Shown: positions 25,219 through 34,767, counted from the first letter of the stretch. The stretch: 64,000 nucleotides of DNA from Bacillota bacterium (GCA_017441925.1 JAFRUE010000002.1:62001-126000), one strand, 5' to 3'. Notes: generated by a model not told the origin, from the letters alone. Program-made: numbers and translations.

Positions 25219-26391
25219 TTAATTCAGACCGTAAAGACGGTTCAGTTTGCCCAGATATCCAGGCGCTTTTCCCCGCAGTTCCCGCACGTGAAAAACGATC
25301 CGGGCCGCTATCTTCGCGGCTTCTTCCTCTGTATTGCCCCGGCCGAAGGAAACCCGCACCGAGCCATAGGCTTCTTCCGGCGGGCAGCCCATCGCTGTCA
25401 GGATCCGCGACGGCCTGGGTTCGCCGGCTGTACAGGCTGATCCTGTCGCGATCCCGATCCCGTCAAGATCAAGGAGCAGCGTCAGTTCCTCTCCGTCTAT
25501 GCGGTCGATCCTGAGATTAATGATCCCGGGGACTGTTTCTGCTCCGCATGAGCCTGACGCATGGCCTGTAACCGCAACACCCGGCACACCTGCAAGTCCG
25601 TCCAGAAATATCTCCTGCAGTCGGGTAAGCCGGAGATTTTCTGTCTCCTGCTCCTGCATGGCAAGCTTCAGCGCTTCAGCCGCAGCCACAATACCGGCAA
25701 CGTTCTCTGTCCCTGCACGATGGCCGCGTTCCTGACTGCCGCCGTCCATAAGATTCCGGATATCTGTCCCCTTCCGGATCACAAGGATGCCTACCCCCTG
25801 CGGCCCACCGAATTTATGCGCCGCGAGACTGACGAGATCGGCCTCCGGTATATCGCATCTTCCCGCAGCCTGTACCGCGTCCGTATGAAAGAGAATATGC
25901 CGCTTGCGGGCAATCTCCAGGATCTCCCCGGCGGGCTGGATCACACCGGTCTCATTGTTGACCGTCATAACGCTGATCAGGATAGTATCCGGCCGCAGCC
26001 CGCTTAGCACATCTTCGTTTCGGATCCGTCCGTTCCGGTCCGGCCTCAGATACGTAACGTCAAAGCCTTCGTACTCCATCCTGCGGCAGCTCTCGTAGAC
26101 CGCGGGATGCTCGATCATCGTTGTGAGAATGTGTCCCTTTCCTGCAGCCCGTGCCGCACCTTTGACCGCCCAGTTATCGGACTCCGTACCGCCGGATGTG
26201 AAAAATATCTCGCCCGCGCTGCGTCCGAGCAGCTCCGCGACCGTCCTCCGGGCATTTTCTATCGCTTTGCGCGCACCGCGCCCGTCCGCATACAGAGCCG
26301 AAGCGTTCCCGTACCACCGTCCGATGATCTCCCGGACTTCAGGCCGCAAAGGCGTATCCGCGGCGTGATCCGCATAGATTCGTTTTGTCAT
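25219..26391 (-). CDS. Cysteine desulfurase (NifS/IscS family)
   Basis: A 390-residue PLP enzyme that takes sulfur from cysteine for iron-sulfur clusters, tRNA thiolation or cofactors. IYADHAADTPLRPEV opens the protein (most relatives read DNAATTP), the PLP lysine is in LAAHKFGGPQGVG and the reactive Cys in GSACTAGEPRPSRIL. No IscU, ThiI or MnmA gene is adjacent, so the sulfur acceptor is unknown. The ribosome site before ATG 26391 is poor; the upstream dgt stop is 14 bases away, so coupled translation is likely. The frame also opens upstream inside dgt. Confidence 0.88.
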   Translation of the reverse strand: MTKRIYADHAADTPLRPEVREIIGRWYGNASALYADGRGARKAIENARRTVAELLGRSAGEIFFTSGGTESDNWAVKGAARAAGKGHILTTMIEHPAVYESCRRMEYEGFDVTYLRPDRNGRIRNEDVLSGLRPDTILISVMTVNNETGVIQPAGEILEIARKRHILFHTDAVQAAGRCDIPEADLVSLAAHKFGGPQGVGILVIRKGTDIRNLMDGGSQERGHRAGTENVAGIVAAAEALKLAMQEQETENLRLTRLQEIFLDGLAGVPGVAVTGHASGSCGAETVPGIINLRIDRIDGEELTLLLDLDGIGIATGSACTAGEPRPSRILTAMGCPPEEAYGSVRVSFGRGNTEEEAAKIAARIVFHVRELRGKAPGYLGKLNRLYGLN

Positions 26392-26405
26392 CTTTAAGTT
26401 GTCGT

Positions 26406-27437
26406 TCAGTAAACATCCCAGGCTTTGGGAATATAGATTCCCTGGAAACAACGGACCGCATAGTTGTCCGACATGCCGGAGACGTAATCGCAGATCGCGG
26501 TATCCAGACTGTCGCCAAGTTCCCGCATCCGTTTCTGATACTCCTCCGGAAGTGCTTCCGGATGCGCGCGGTAATAGTCGATCAGATTATCGACCATTCT
26601 CTCCGCGTTGCCTTCCTCCTGCTTTGCCGCAGAATTGATATAGACGTTTTCAAACAGATACTGCCGCAATGAGAGCATCGCGTTCTCCACCTGCGGTGTC
26701 ATGCTGATGGAATCCTGTCCCATACTTGAGGTGATCACGTCGCGGATCATATGATTCAGCCGTCCTTTGACCGTATGGCCGAGGATGTCGCAGCAGCCCG
26801 CGGGCAGATCCTCTTCCGCGATCACGTGTCCCCTAATTGCGTCATCGATATCGTGATGAATATAAGCCATTTTGTCGGAAAGGCGGACGACCTGTCCCTC
26901 GAGTGTCGAAGGCATCCTGCTCATGGAGTGGTTCGCTATGCCGTCCAGGACCTCCCACGTCAGATTCAGGCCTTCCCCGTCCTTCTCCAGTACATCCAGC
27001 ACTCGGATGCTTTGAGCCGCATGCGCGAAGCCATGCTCCATCTTGCGGTTCAGGACTCTTTCTCCGGCGTGTCCGAAAGGCGTGTGCCCGATATCATGCC
27101 CCAGCGCGATTGCTTCCGTCAGATCTTCGTTCAGGCGGAGCGCACGGCTGATCGAACGTGCGATCTGCGAAACCTCCAGAGTATGCGTGAGCCGCGTCCT
27201 GTAGTGATCGCCCTCCGGCCGCAGGAATACCTGGGTCTTATGCATCATTCGGCGGAATGCCTTGCAGTGCAGGATGCGGTCTCTGTCCCTCTGATAGACC
27301 GTCCGCATGTCGCAGGGCTCTTCCGGTACTTTCCTGCCCCTTGAATCCGCACTGTGCGAGGCATACTGCGAAAGGATCATTTTCTCTGTCTCTTCCGTGA
27401 TCTCACGGATACAGCGCGCTTCATCCTCTTGTCTCAT
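26406..27437 (-). CDS. dgt: Deoxyguanosinetriphosphate triphosphohydrolase-like protein
   Basis: An HD-domain dNTP triphosphohydrolase of 343 residues that converts dGTP (or other dNTPs) to nucleoside and triphosphate. Metal-site motifs: RLTHTLEVSQIARS, ALGHDIGHTPFGHAGE and the Asp in RLSDKMAYIHHDIDDA. AGGAGG precedes ATG 27437; an in-frame GTG two codons earlier is too close to it. The N-terminus overlaps the end of addB by 17 bp. Pairing with DNA repair genes (addB, mutY) in one series is notable. Confidence 0.9.
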   Translation of the reverse strand: MRQEDEARCIREITEETEKMILSQYASHSADSRGRKVPEEPCDMRTVYQRDRDRILHCKAFRRMMHKTQVFLRPEGDHYRTRLTHTLEVSQIARSISRALRLNEDLTEAIALGHDIGHTPFGHAGERVLNRKMEHGFAHAAQSIRVLDVLEKDGEGLNLTWEVLDGIANHSMSRMPSTLEGQVVRLSDKMAYIHHDIDDAIRGHVIAEEDLPAGCCDILGHTVKGRLNHMIRDVITSSMGQDSISMTPQVENAMLSLRQYLFENVYINSAAKQEEGNAERMVDNLIDYYRAHPEALPEEYQKRMRELGDSLDTAICDYVSGMSDNYAVRCFQGIYIPKAWDVY

Positions 27438-30400
27438 CGGCACCCTCCTGTTTCATTCTCTGCCAGAAAGCCGGAGAACCGGGATAATCCGATTCTCTCT
27501 CCCCGGCTCCGCGGATCCTGTAGTCATAATCACAGCAGTCCCTGTACGGACACCGGCTGCAGGCTCTTTCGTCGCCTCTGCGGAACGGCAGTTTTGCGAT
27601 ATGTCCCTTACGGGAAAGGTCCGCGAACTCCGCGATCCTGTGTTCCGTAAACCGGGACAGTCCCATGAGCTCCTGCTCGGAACGGACCTTGAAAATATCC
27701 GCCTTATTGATCCCGCCGCTTTTGACAGTACGGACCTTAACCAGGTCATCAAGCTTACCCTGGCCCGCCATTCCTGCCAGAGATTCTTCAGAATCGGAGA
27801 TCACGCCTTCGAGCCTGGCGTCCTTCCGCAGCTTGTCTTCGATTTTCTCAAGATCCCAGTCGTCTTCCACCGCTATCACGGACGGGGTCAGTGAGAAATA
27901 AAGGATCCCGGCCGGTCTGACGTTCCGTCCCTGCCGTTCCAGTCCCTGACAGACCGCGTCCAGATAGACCGGCAGCTGCATCGAGACTCCGTCCCATATA
28001 TCTTTCTCCGAGAAGGACTGCGAGCCTGATTTGTAATCGATCACCCGTACATACGTCCTGCCGTCCTGATCGTACAGATCCACGCGATCGACGATACCGT
28101 CGATCCGAAGAAGTTTCCCGTCAGAAAGCGGCACGACAAGCGGAGGCAGACTGCTGCCTTTTCTCGACCCGAATTTCCACTCAAAATACTCGGGGCGGAA
28201 ATCCCCGATCTTCAGCTGATCCCGCATGCGGATCAGCGAATGTCCGGCGTTCTTCTTTAATTTGTTCCAGAAATAATGATAGCGGCTGTTGTCCGCATAG
28301 AGCCGGTACTGCTCTTCGCTTGCCGCAAACAGCTTCTCAACGATCTCCTGGATCTCGGCATCGTCCACGTCTTCGCTGAAGAAACGCTGCAGCAGACTGC
28401 CGGCACCTTCCATTACGCTGTGAAGGACCTGTCCGTCATCCGCAAGAGTCGCTTCAAAAGGACTCCGCTCCGCAAGCCGCAGTCCGTACCTCAGGAAATA
28501 CCGGTACGGGCAGCATCCGTACGTCTCCATCCGTGTGATGGAGACCTCCCTGCCCTGCGGATCCCAGAGCTCCTCTGCCGAAGCCTCTGAAATCGATTCA
28601 TCGACGATCGCGCCGGCTCCTCTCATTCCGGCCAGCCGGCCCGCATACGGTTCATGTGTCATGAACCAGCGCTGCAGCACGTGATCTTTCACCTCTGCTT
28701 CACAGAATCTCTGAAAAGCAGGCTCCGCAAGGGAGAGAACAGAAGGAAGCGGCGACAGCACGTCCGGTCCGCCGATCTGGACAAAACGGTCCCAGAAAAC
28801 AGACGGATCTCTGGCCTCGCCTTTTTCCATGCGCGCTTCATAACTGACGTAGAGTTCTTCCCGCGGCGCATTCAGCAATATGTACAGACGGAACTGCTGA
28901 TCGCAGATCTGTCCGATTCCGCCCGGCGCAAGCGTCATCACATCCGCAAGCTGCTCCCGTTCTCTCTCCAGAAGCAATCCCTGATCCTGAACGATATGCG
29001 GGAATTTATCTTCTCCGAATCCTGCGATGAAAAGCGCCTTCAGATCCTGGAACCTGGAACGCGTGAGATCTCCGGCCGTGATCTGATCGATCTCTGGCGG
29101 CAGCATTCCGACCTTGACTTCAGACAGTCCTGCCGCAAGGATGCCGCAGAAACCATCCGCGTCCATTTCAGTATCCGGCATGATCTCCGCGATCCTCCGG
29201 ATCACGGCATCGGCTTTATCATACAGCTGCCTGCACTGGGCTTCCCGCAGATAGAATCCGTCCTCATGCAGACGGTATGCCTGGTGCTCCAGGACTTTTT
29301 CCACCCCGGATACCTCAAGAAAACGCGACAGGAGCGCGCACCATTCTTTCGCCGGAGCCTTTGCCCTGTGTCCGGCTGTGTCCAGGAAGCGGCCGAAAAT
29401 ATCGAGGTACAGCGCAGCCTCTTCTTCGTTCTCAGCGCCGGCCGCTGCCGTCCGCAGTCCTTCCAGCATCCTGCGGACGCCCCGCCAGCCTCTTGACAGG
29501 GCCATATTATCGAAAAGATCTGTCTGTTCTCTTGTAAACGGTGTAAACCCGGTCTTAAGGAACGACAGGAAAGTGTCATAAGAACATCGTGTTCTCAATA
29601 TCTGAAAAAGCGACAGGATCATGCGGACGAACGGGTGTGCCATGACATCGGACGTCTCGTCCATGAAAACAGGGATCCCGTATTCGTCGGAAAACTGTCT
29701 CAGATACGGCGCGTACCCGGGATAATCGCAGAGCGCGATCCCGATATCTCGGTAACGGTAGCCGCGGTCACGGACCAGATATACGATCCTGTCGAAAATC
29801 GTCCGGACTTCACTCCGGATGTCCTGTCCCGAGAACAGGTGAACACGCGAGCCGATCTCCTTCACGGCCGCTGTATCCCTCTCCGCAGGCTTCCCGGTCC
29901 GGAAAAACTCCTGCGCCATACAGGACAGCGGAGTCTTCCGGCTGCCGCGGAAATACTTGATCCGCATCGGTTCGTGCTGTTCTTCAGCCAGTTTCCGGAA
30001 GCGCAGCAGCGTTGTCCTGCCCGTATCGAACAGATCTCCGTAATCACTGCGGCCGCTTGCAAGTGTCTGTCTGGCCGCCTCTTCAGGCAGCGTCAGAACG
30101 ACCGTCAGATCGCGGACTCTGGAGAGCAGCGCGCCAAAGACCCGCATCTGCTGTGGTGTATAGCCATAGAAATCATCCGCGAACACCGATGCTCCGGCAA
30201 GATATTCCGATTCAGGGATCGCGTCAGCCAGCCTGTCAAGCAGTTTCTCCGAGATCTCACCGTACTGCAGCATTTCCTCCTGATACCGGCGCAGGATCCT
30301 GAGATAATCCGAAAGTTTTGCGTGCAGACTGCTGTTTGCCGGAGCTTTTTCGAGCGCTTTGCCAAGCTCCTCCTCGCCGGCCTCATACTGTGCGAATTCG

Positions 30401-30768
30401 GAGAAAAGATCCTTCAGCCGCTTCAGGAAGCCCTGACTGTGCGCGCTTGCACGGTAATACGACAGATTCGGCAGTTCCTCCTGCACGATCCTGTAGAGCA
30501 GCATGCTTTTGCCGACTTCATCCAGAGAGACCAGATCACTCTGCCCCATCTCTTCAAGGACACGGTGCGCAAGGCGGCGGAAGCTCAGGACTTCCGATTC
30601 CAGAATGCCTCGCCCCGCCTGCGGCAGGATCAGCTTTTTCTGCTCATTAAAAGTAATCTGTTCGGGAACGATCAGCACCGTTCTGCGAACAGATGACTCT
30701 TGTCTGAATTCCTCATGGATCCTGGATGAACGTCCGGACCCTTCCTCTCCGATATAAAGCTTCAGCAT
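27421..30768 (-). CDS. addB: ATP-dependent nuclease subunit B (AddB/RexB-like)
   Basis: AddB forms with AddA the helicase-nuclease that processes double-strand breaks. The protein has 1115 residues: an N-terminal helicase-like domain with a degenerate Walker A (GEEGSGRSS, Arg in place of Lys), a UvrD-like core, and a C-terminal RecB nuclease (GIVDRVDLYD, RVIDYKSG) clamped by the AddB iron-sulfur cysteines (one in YGCCPYRYFL and three in CSRCPYRDCC). The ribosome site before ATG 30768 is weak. AddA, normally encoded next to it, is not in this window. Confidence 0.9.
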   Translation of the reverse strand: MLKLYIGEEGSGRSSRIHEEFRQESSVRRTVLIVPEQITFNEQKKLILPQAGRGILESEVLSFRRLAHRVLEEMGQSDLVSLDEVGKSMLLYRIVQEELPNLSYYRASAHSQGFLKRLKDLFSEFAQYEAGEEELGKALEKAPANSSLHAKLSDYLRILRRYQEEMLQYGEISEKLLDRLADAIPESEYLAGASVFADDFYGYTPQQMRVFGALLSRVRDLTVVLTLPEEAARQTLASGRSDYGDLFDTGRTTLLRFRKLAEEQHEPMRIKYFRGSRKTPLSCMAQEFFRTGKPAERDTAAVKEIGSRVHLFSGQDIRSEVRTIFDRIVYLVRDRGYRYRDIGIALCDYPGYAPYLRQFSDEYGIPVFMDETSDVMAHPFVRMILSLFQILRTRCSYDTFLSFLKTGFTPFTREQTDLFDNMALSRGWRGVRRMLEGLRTAAAGAENEEEAALYLDIFGRFLDTAGHRAKAPAKEWCALLSRFLEVSGVEKVLEHQAYRLHEDGFYLREAQCRQLYDKADAVIRRIAEIMPDTEMDADGFCGILAAGLSEVKVGMLPPEIDQITAGDLTRSRFQDLKALFIAGFGEDKFPHIVQDQGLLLEREREQLADVMTLAPGGIGQICDQQFRLYILLNAPREELYVSYEARMEKGEARDPSVFWDRFVQIGGPDVLSPLPSVLSLAEPAFQRFCEAEVKDHVLQRWFMTHEPYAGRLAGMRGAGAIVDESISEASAEELWDPQGREVSITRMETYGCCPYRYFLRYGLRLAERSPFEATLADDGQVLHSVMEGAGSLLQRFFSEDVDDAEIQEIVEKLFAASEEQYRLYADNSRYHYFWNKLKKNAGHSLIRMRDQLKIGDFRPEYFEWKFGSRKGSSLPPLVVPLSDGKLLRIDGIVDRVDLYDQDGRTYVRVIDYKSGSQSFSEKDIWDGVSMQLPVYLDAVCQGLERQGRNVRPAGILYFSLTPSVIAVEDDWDLEKIEDKLRKDARLEGVISDSEESLAGMAGQGKLDDLVKVRTVKSGGINKADIFKVRSEQELMGLSRFTEHRIAEFADLSRKGHIAKLPFRRGDERACSRCPYRDCCDYDYRIRGAGERESDYPGSPAFWQRMKQEGADETRG

Positions 30769-30788
30769 GCCGGGTTCGCGGTCTCCGC

Positions 30789-31049
30789 TTACAGGGTATC
30801 CTGCCCGAGCATGGCCGCCACTGCGGAAGCTGCCTCCTCTTCATCGGACCCCTCCGCGCGGACGATGACCGTCTCGTCCTTGAGCGCTCCGAGAGAAACA
30901 ACGCCCATTATGCTTTTTGCGTTGACCTGGATATCTTCCATGACGATATAGATCCTGGACGTGTAACAGACCGCCTCCTGTACCAGACGCGCAGCCTGCC
31001 GTGACTCAAGACCGTTCTCCAGTGTTACGATTACTTTTTTCTCGACCAT
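30789..31049 (-). CDS. HPr-like / Crh-like protein lacking His15
   Basis: An 86-residue HPr-fold protein. Position 15, where HPr carries the His phosphorylated by enzyme I, is Glu (NGLESRQAA), while the kinase-target Ser46 and its surroundings (NAKSIMGVVSLGA) are kept. It therefore cannot act as a PTS phosphocarrier but can be a substrate of HPr kinase, like Crh of Bacillus, which has Gln at this place. It stands next to whiA, as crh does in Bacillus, and in the same series as hprK. The likely role is in catabolite control or carbon-flux signalling. Confidence 0.82.
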   Translation of the reverse strand: MVEKKVIVTLENGLESRQAARLVQEAVCYTSRIYIVMEDIQVNAKSIMGVVSLGALKDETVIVRAEGSDEEEAASAVAAMLGQDTL

Positions 31050-31050
31050 T

Positions 31051-31980
31051 TTATTGCTCCTGTTCCTGCTTGCGCAGATCTTCCGCCATCTCTACAAGAC
31101 GGCGCAGACGATGGTTGACTCCGGAACGGCTTACCGGAGGCTCCAGATGACTGCCGAGTTCCTGCAGGCTCATATCAGGATACTCGATCCTGATCCTTGC
31201 CATCTCCGCAAGCTGGGGCGGCAGTGATTCCCAGCCCTTGCGTTCCGTCAGATACCGGATCGCTTCGGTCTGTCTGAGGGATGCCTCCACGACCTTGCGC
31301 AGATTGGCTGTCTCACAGTTGACTGAACGGTTGATCTGATTCCGTACCCTCTTTTCGATCTGGACGTTCACAAGATCCATCATGGCGGTATATGCCTGCA
31401 TCACGTTCAGCAGATCCGCGATCTGTTCGGACTCCTTCAGATACAGCACGTAGAATCCGCGGTTCTGACGGATGCGTTCCGTAATGTGCATATCCAGCCC
31501 GAATCCGTAGAGCATCTGCTGCAGCTCTTCCAGAAACGGCAGCGATGTATCCATGAACTCAGCATGATAATGCTTATGCGGATTCGTAATGGATCCGCTT
31601 CCGAGGAAAGCGCCCCGCACATAGGCCTGCTGCGCTTCCTGCGTCCCGGTCAGTTCCTCCGGGACATGCCGCACATACAGACCGCCCTGTATCAGATGCA
31701 GCGATTTCAGCAGAAACGGTACGTCCTCCGTCTGTCCGATCTCCAGGCAGTTCCGGTCGACCGTCCTGCATTCGATCCGGAAGATCTTCTCCAGTCCCGT
31801 CCGGATCTTCGCGAGGATCTCCTCATGCTCGCTTATCATGACCAGGCGCCAGGGATCCGTCTCCACTTTACCGCAGGTGCAGACAAGCGCCGCAAGCTCG
31901 GCCATGCGGCCGGTTTTATCCGGAGCAAGCCGCCCGGCCAGTTCTTTTTTCACATTGGATGAAAACGATATTCTGCTCAT
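31051..31980 (-). CDS. whiA: DNA-binding protein WhiA
   Basis: A 309-residue WhiA: a LAGLIDADG-homing-endonuclease-like N-terminal domain (AYVRGAFLGSGSITNPHKHY) without nuclease function and a C-terminal HTH (MSLQELGSHLEPPVSRSGVN). It is a conserved regulator of cell division and chromosome segregation in Gram-positive bacteria. The ribosome site GAGGATC overlaps the rapZ stop, and the stop is one base from the crh-like start codon region. The order rapZ-whiA-crh matches Bacillus except that yvcK/glmR, normally between rapZ and whiA, is missing. Confidence 0.95.
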   Translation of the reverse strand: MSRISFSSNVKKELAGRLAPDKTGRMAELAALVCTCGKVETDPWRLVMISEHEEILAKIRTGLEKIFRIECRTVDRNCLEIGQTEDVPFLLKSLHLIQGGLYVRHVPEELTGTQEAQQAYVRGAFLGSGSITNPHKHYHAEFMDTSLPFLEELQQMLYGFGLDMHITERIRQNRGFYVLYLKESEQIADLLNVMQAYTAMMDLVNVQIEKRVRNQINRSVNCETANLRKVVEASLRQTEAIRYLTERKGWESLPPQLAEMARIRIEYPDMSLQELGSHLEPPVSRSGVNHRLRRLVEMAEDLRKQEQEQ

Positions 31981-31985
31981 GATCC

Positions 31986-32867
31986 TCAGGCTGTCGGCTT
32001 GTGTGTTTCCTGCATATCACGGTGGATCACGTTAACGGCCTCGTCCGAATAGATACCGGACAGATGCGCTCCCAGTTTCTCCGCGATCGCGACCGAGCGG
32101 TGTCTGCCTCCTGTGCAGCCGATCCCGACGGTAAGCTGCATCTTGCCCTCTTTACGGTAGAGCGGGATCAGCGACGTCAGGAGATCTCCTGTTTTCTGCA
32201 GAAAAGCTTCGCCATTGCCGTCCCTCATGACGTATTCCTGTACCGGTTCGTCAAGTCCGGAGAAATCACGCAGCTCCGGGAGATAATACGGATTCGGAAG
32301 GAAACGTACGTCAAATACCAGATCGCAGTCCATCGGGATGCCCCGGGAATATCCGAAGCTGATGATCTGGATCGGCAGGAATCCGCGTCCGGAACCGCCG
32401 AAAAGCATCTGTATCTCATGCCGTGCCTGCCAGACGTTCGTCTCCGTCGTATCGATAACATAATCCGCTTCCGCACGCAGCGGCATCAGCAGCTCGCGCT
32501 CTTCAAGCAACGCATCCTGTACGCGGCGCAGTTTCCCGCCCCGCATCTGCAGCGGATGCTCTCTCCTTGTCATCTGAAAACGCCGGATCAGCTCCTCATC
32601 CCGGCAGTCCATAAAAAGGACTCTGCAGTCTTTACCGGAATCCGCGCTGAGCAGCTTATTCAGACTTTTGAAATAATGCCGGCCACGGATGTCCACGCCG
32701 AAAGCGTAGTTATTCTGTCCGGGCGGATCTTTCTCCCACAGTGCGATCGTCTTGGGGATCAGTTCCGGGGGCAGATTGTCTACGCAGAAATATCCTGCGT
32801 CCTCAAGCGCATGAATAGCGGAAGTCTTGCCGGCTCCGCTCATTCCTGTCACAATCAGATATTTCAA
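31986..32867 (-). CDS. rapZ: RNase adapter / nucleotide-binding protein RapZ (YvcJ)
   Basis: A 293-residue P-loop protein: Walker A GMSGAGKT at residues 8-15, DNLPPELIPK, and a C-terminal domain with GCTGGRHRSV. In proteobacteria RapZ controls glucosamine-6-phosphate synthesis through small RNAs; in Bacillus YvcJ binds nucleotides and affects competence. The start is TTG at 32867, giving a normal family length; it overlaps the murB stop by 4 bp and has AAAGGA about 10 bases upstream. The frame remains open into murB, which is not coding for this protein. Confidence 0.92.
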   Translation of the reverse strand: MKYLIVTGMSGAGKTSAIHALEDAGYFCVDNLPPELIPKTIALWEKDPPGQNNYAFGVDIRGRHYFKSLNKLLSADSGKDCRVLFMDCRDEELIRRFQMTRREHPLQMRGGKLRRVQDALLEERELLMPLRAEADYVIDTTETNVWQARHEIQMLFGGSGRGFLPIQIISFGYSRGIPMDCDLVFDVRFLPNPYYLPELRDFSGLDEPVQEYVMRDGNGEAFLQKTGDLLTSLIPLYRKEGKMQLTVGIGCTGGRHRSVAIAEKLGAHLSGIYSDEAVNVIHRDMQETHKPTA

Positions 32868-33802
32868 TGATCTATAATCCTTTCTTCCAGAAGCGGCTCC
32901 AGTCCTTCCGGTCCGAGATACCGTACCTCGGGTTCCAGGACCACACCGAAAACGTCGTCGACCTTCTCTGCAACGAGCTGCACCAGATGCCGTACGTCTC
33001 TGCACGACGCATTGCCCGTATTGATCACGAATCCGCAGTGCTTTTCCGAGACCTGCGCGCCTCCGACGGAGAATCCCGCAAGACCCGCATCCTGGATCAG
33101 TTTGCCGGCGTAATAGCCCTGCGGCCGCTTGAACATACTGCCCGCGCTCGGGTATTCGAGCGGCTGTTTGGAGCGCCGCCTCTCCGCGAGATCCTTCATC
33201 TCTGCCGAGATCTCCTCACGGGTACCCGGCTGCAGATGGATCACGCCGCCAAGCACGATTCCTCCGGACGTCATGAAACGGCTGGTCCGGTATCCGAGTC
33301 TTGCCTGATCCGGTCCGATCCGGTGGAAGCCTTCCTCGTCCATGTAATCGATACAGGAAAGGACATCCGCCATTTCCTTCTCGTAAGCGCCTGCATTCAT
33401 GTAGATCCCGCCGCCGAAGGATCCGGGGATCCCCGAGGCGAACTCAAATCCCGCAAGCTCCGCCTGCAGAGCCGCCTGCGCGACCTGCGCCATCGAAACA
33501 GCGCATCCCGCGGAGATATCGTATCCGTTGACTTCGATCTTGCAGAAATCTCCTTCCGGACAGATCACGACACCGCGGTATCCTTCATCGCTGACCAGCA
33601 GATTGCTTCCATTGCCGAGGAAAAAGAACCTCAGTCCGTTCTCTTTGCAGAACCGGAACACCTTAAACAGCTCATCCCGGTTCGCAGGGCGTACCATAAC
33701 GTCAGCCGGTCCACCGATCCTGAACGTGGTATAGTCCGCCATCCGCACATTATAGCCGGCGTTCGGGATCCCGGCTTTTTCAAACTGTTCCCTTAACGTC
33801 AT
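32864..33802 (-). CDS. murB: UDP-N-acetylenolpyruvoylglucosamine reductase
   Basis: MurB reduces UDP-GlcNAc-enolpyruvate to UDP-MurNAc with NADPH and FAD, the second committed step of peptidoglycan synthesis. The 312-residue protein is of the shorter (type II) form usual in Bacillota. Motifs: TTFRIGGPAD, FASGIPGSFGGGIYMNAGAY, catalytic Ser in PSAGSMFKRP and the final Glu in LEPEVRYLG. Start and stop both overlap neighbours by 4 bp (glcK, rapZ), so translation is coupled along the series. Confidence 0.95.
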   Translation of the reverse strand: MTLREQFEKAGIPNAGYNVRMADYTTFRIGGPADVMVRPANRDELFKVFRFCKENGLRFFFLGNGSNLLVSDEGYRGVVICPEGDFCKIEVNGYDISAGCAVSMAQVAQAALQAELAGFEFASGIPGSFGGGIYMNAGAYEKEMADVLSCIDYMDEEGFHRIGPDQARLGYRTSRFMTSGGIVLGGVIHLQPGTREEISAEMKDLAERRRSKQPLEYPSAGSMFKRPQGYYAGKLIQDAGLAGFSVGGAQVSEKHCGFVINTGNASCRDVRHLVQLVAEKVDDVFGVVLEPEVRYLGPEGLEPLLEERIIDH

Positions 33803-34767
33803 CCTCTCGGTTCCTCCGCCATCACAAGGCTCGCTGCACCGATGACTCCGGCGTCATTGCCGAGTGTCGCGATCCGGATATCCAGATGGCTTATGTCGTT
33901 GTGATAGACTTCACCCGCCATGAGCTCGCGAAGCGGTGTGAGCAATTTATCTCCCCTGCCCGACACGCCGCCGCCCAGGATCAGGACCTCGGGCTGGAAA
34001 ATATTGTACATATTGCCGAGACCTACTGCCAGATGACGCAGATACTCGTCCATGACCCTGCAGGCTGCCGGATCATTGCGGTCCGCGGCGTCTCCGACCA
34101 TCTTGCCGTCTATATTGTCAAGATCGTGCCTACTCATCTCCCACAGCAGACTGTCCGGCGTAAGCTGCGCTTCACGGCGCGCCGCGCGGATCAGACCGGT
34201 CGCTGAACTGTATGCCTCCCAGCATCCACGGCGTCCGCAGCTGCAGGGCTCTCCGTTCTCCACGATCACGGTATGTCCAAGTTCTGTCCCTCCGTGGTAC
34301 GCGCCTGCGAAAATATGTCCGTTAATGATGACACCGCCGCCGATACCTGTTCCCAGAGTAATCATGACAAGGCAGCGTGTATTGCCCTGTCCCGCGCCGA
34401 AAAGCCCTTCGCCGAGCGCCGCGACATTCGCGTCATTATCGACGTACAGCGGCAGCCCGAGCGTTTTCTGCATGTATTCGCCTGCCGCAAGATTCCGGCA
34501 TGTGGGCAGGTTGACTGCGTATACGAGTTCCCCTTTTTCCGGATCGACAAGGCCCGGGAAGCCCATGCCGATCCCGGCGATATCCGTAAGCTCTATGCCT
34601 GCTTCCTTCGCAAGCTTGCGGATCATATCCGCCATATCCGCAAGGATCTCTTCTCCCGGACGTTCCGCTCTGGTCGGGAAAGAATCCTTGACCAGAATTT
34701 CTCCTTTTTCATTTACCAGTGCCGTCTTGATACCGGTACCGCCAATATCGATTCCTACGTAGATCAT
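33799..34767 (-). CDS. glcK: ROK family glucokinase
   Basis: A 322-residue ROK sugar kinase that phosphorylates glucose with ATP. Phosphate-binding motif DIGGTGIKTALV is at the N-terminus, the sugar site includes DNDANVAALGE, and the zinc finger is CSCGRRGCWE after GHTVIVENGE. Its ATG overlaps the hprK stop (ATGA) and its stop overlaps the murB start. Joining glucose phosphorylation to the carbon-control kinase in one operon fits a catabolite-sensing role. Confidence 0.92.
   Translation of the reverse strand: MIYVGIDIGGTGIKTALVNEKGEILVKDSFPTRAERPGEEILADMADMIRKLAKEAGIELTDIAGIGMGFPGLVDPEKGELVYAVNLPTCRNLAAGEYMQKTLGLPLYVDNDANVAALGEGLFGAGQGNTRCLVMITLGTGIGGGVIINGHIFAGAYHGGTELGHTVIVENGEPCSCGRRGCWEAYSSATGLIRAARREAQLTPDSLLWEMSRHDLDNIDGKMVGDAADRNDPAACRVMDEYLRHLAVGLGNMYNIFQPEVLILGGGVSGRGDKLLTPLRELMAGEVYHNDISHLDIRIATLGNDAGVIGAASLVMAEEPRG

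Noticed and set aside
30789-31049. Ordinary PTS phosphocarrier HPr
   Set aside because: The phosphorylated His15 is replaced by Glu, so it cannot carry phosphate from enzyme I.
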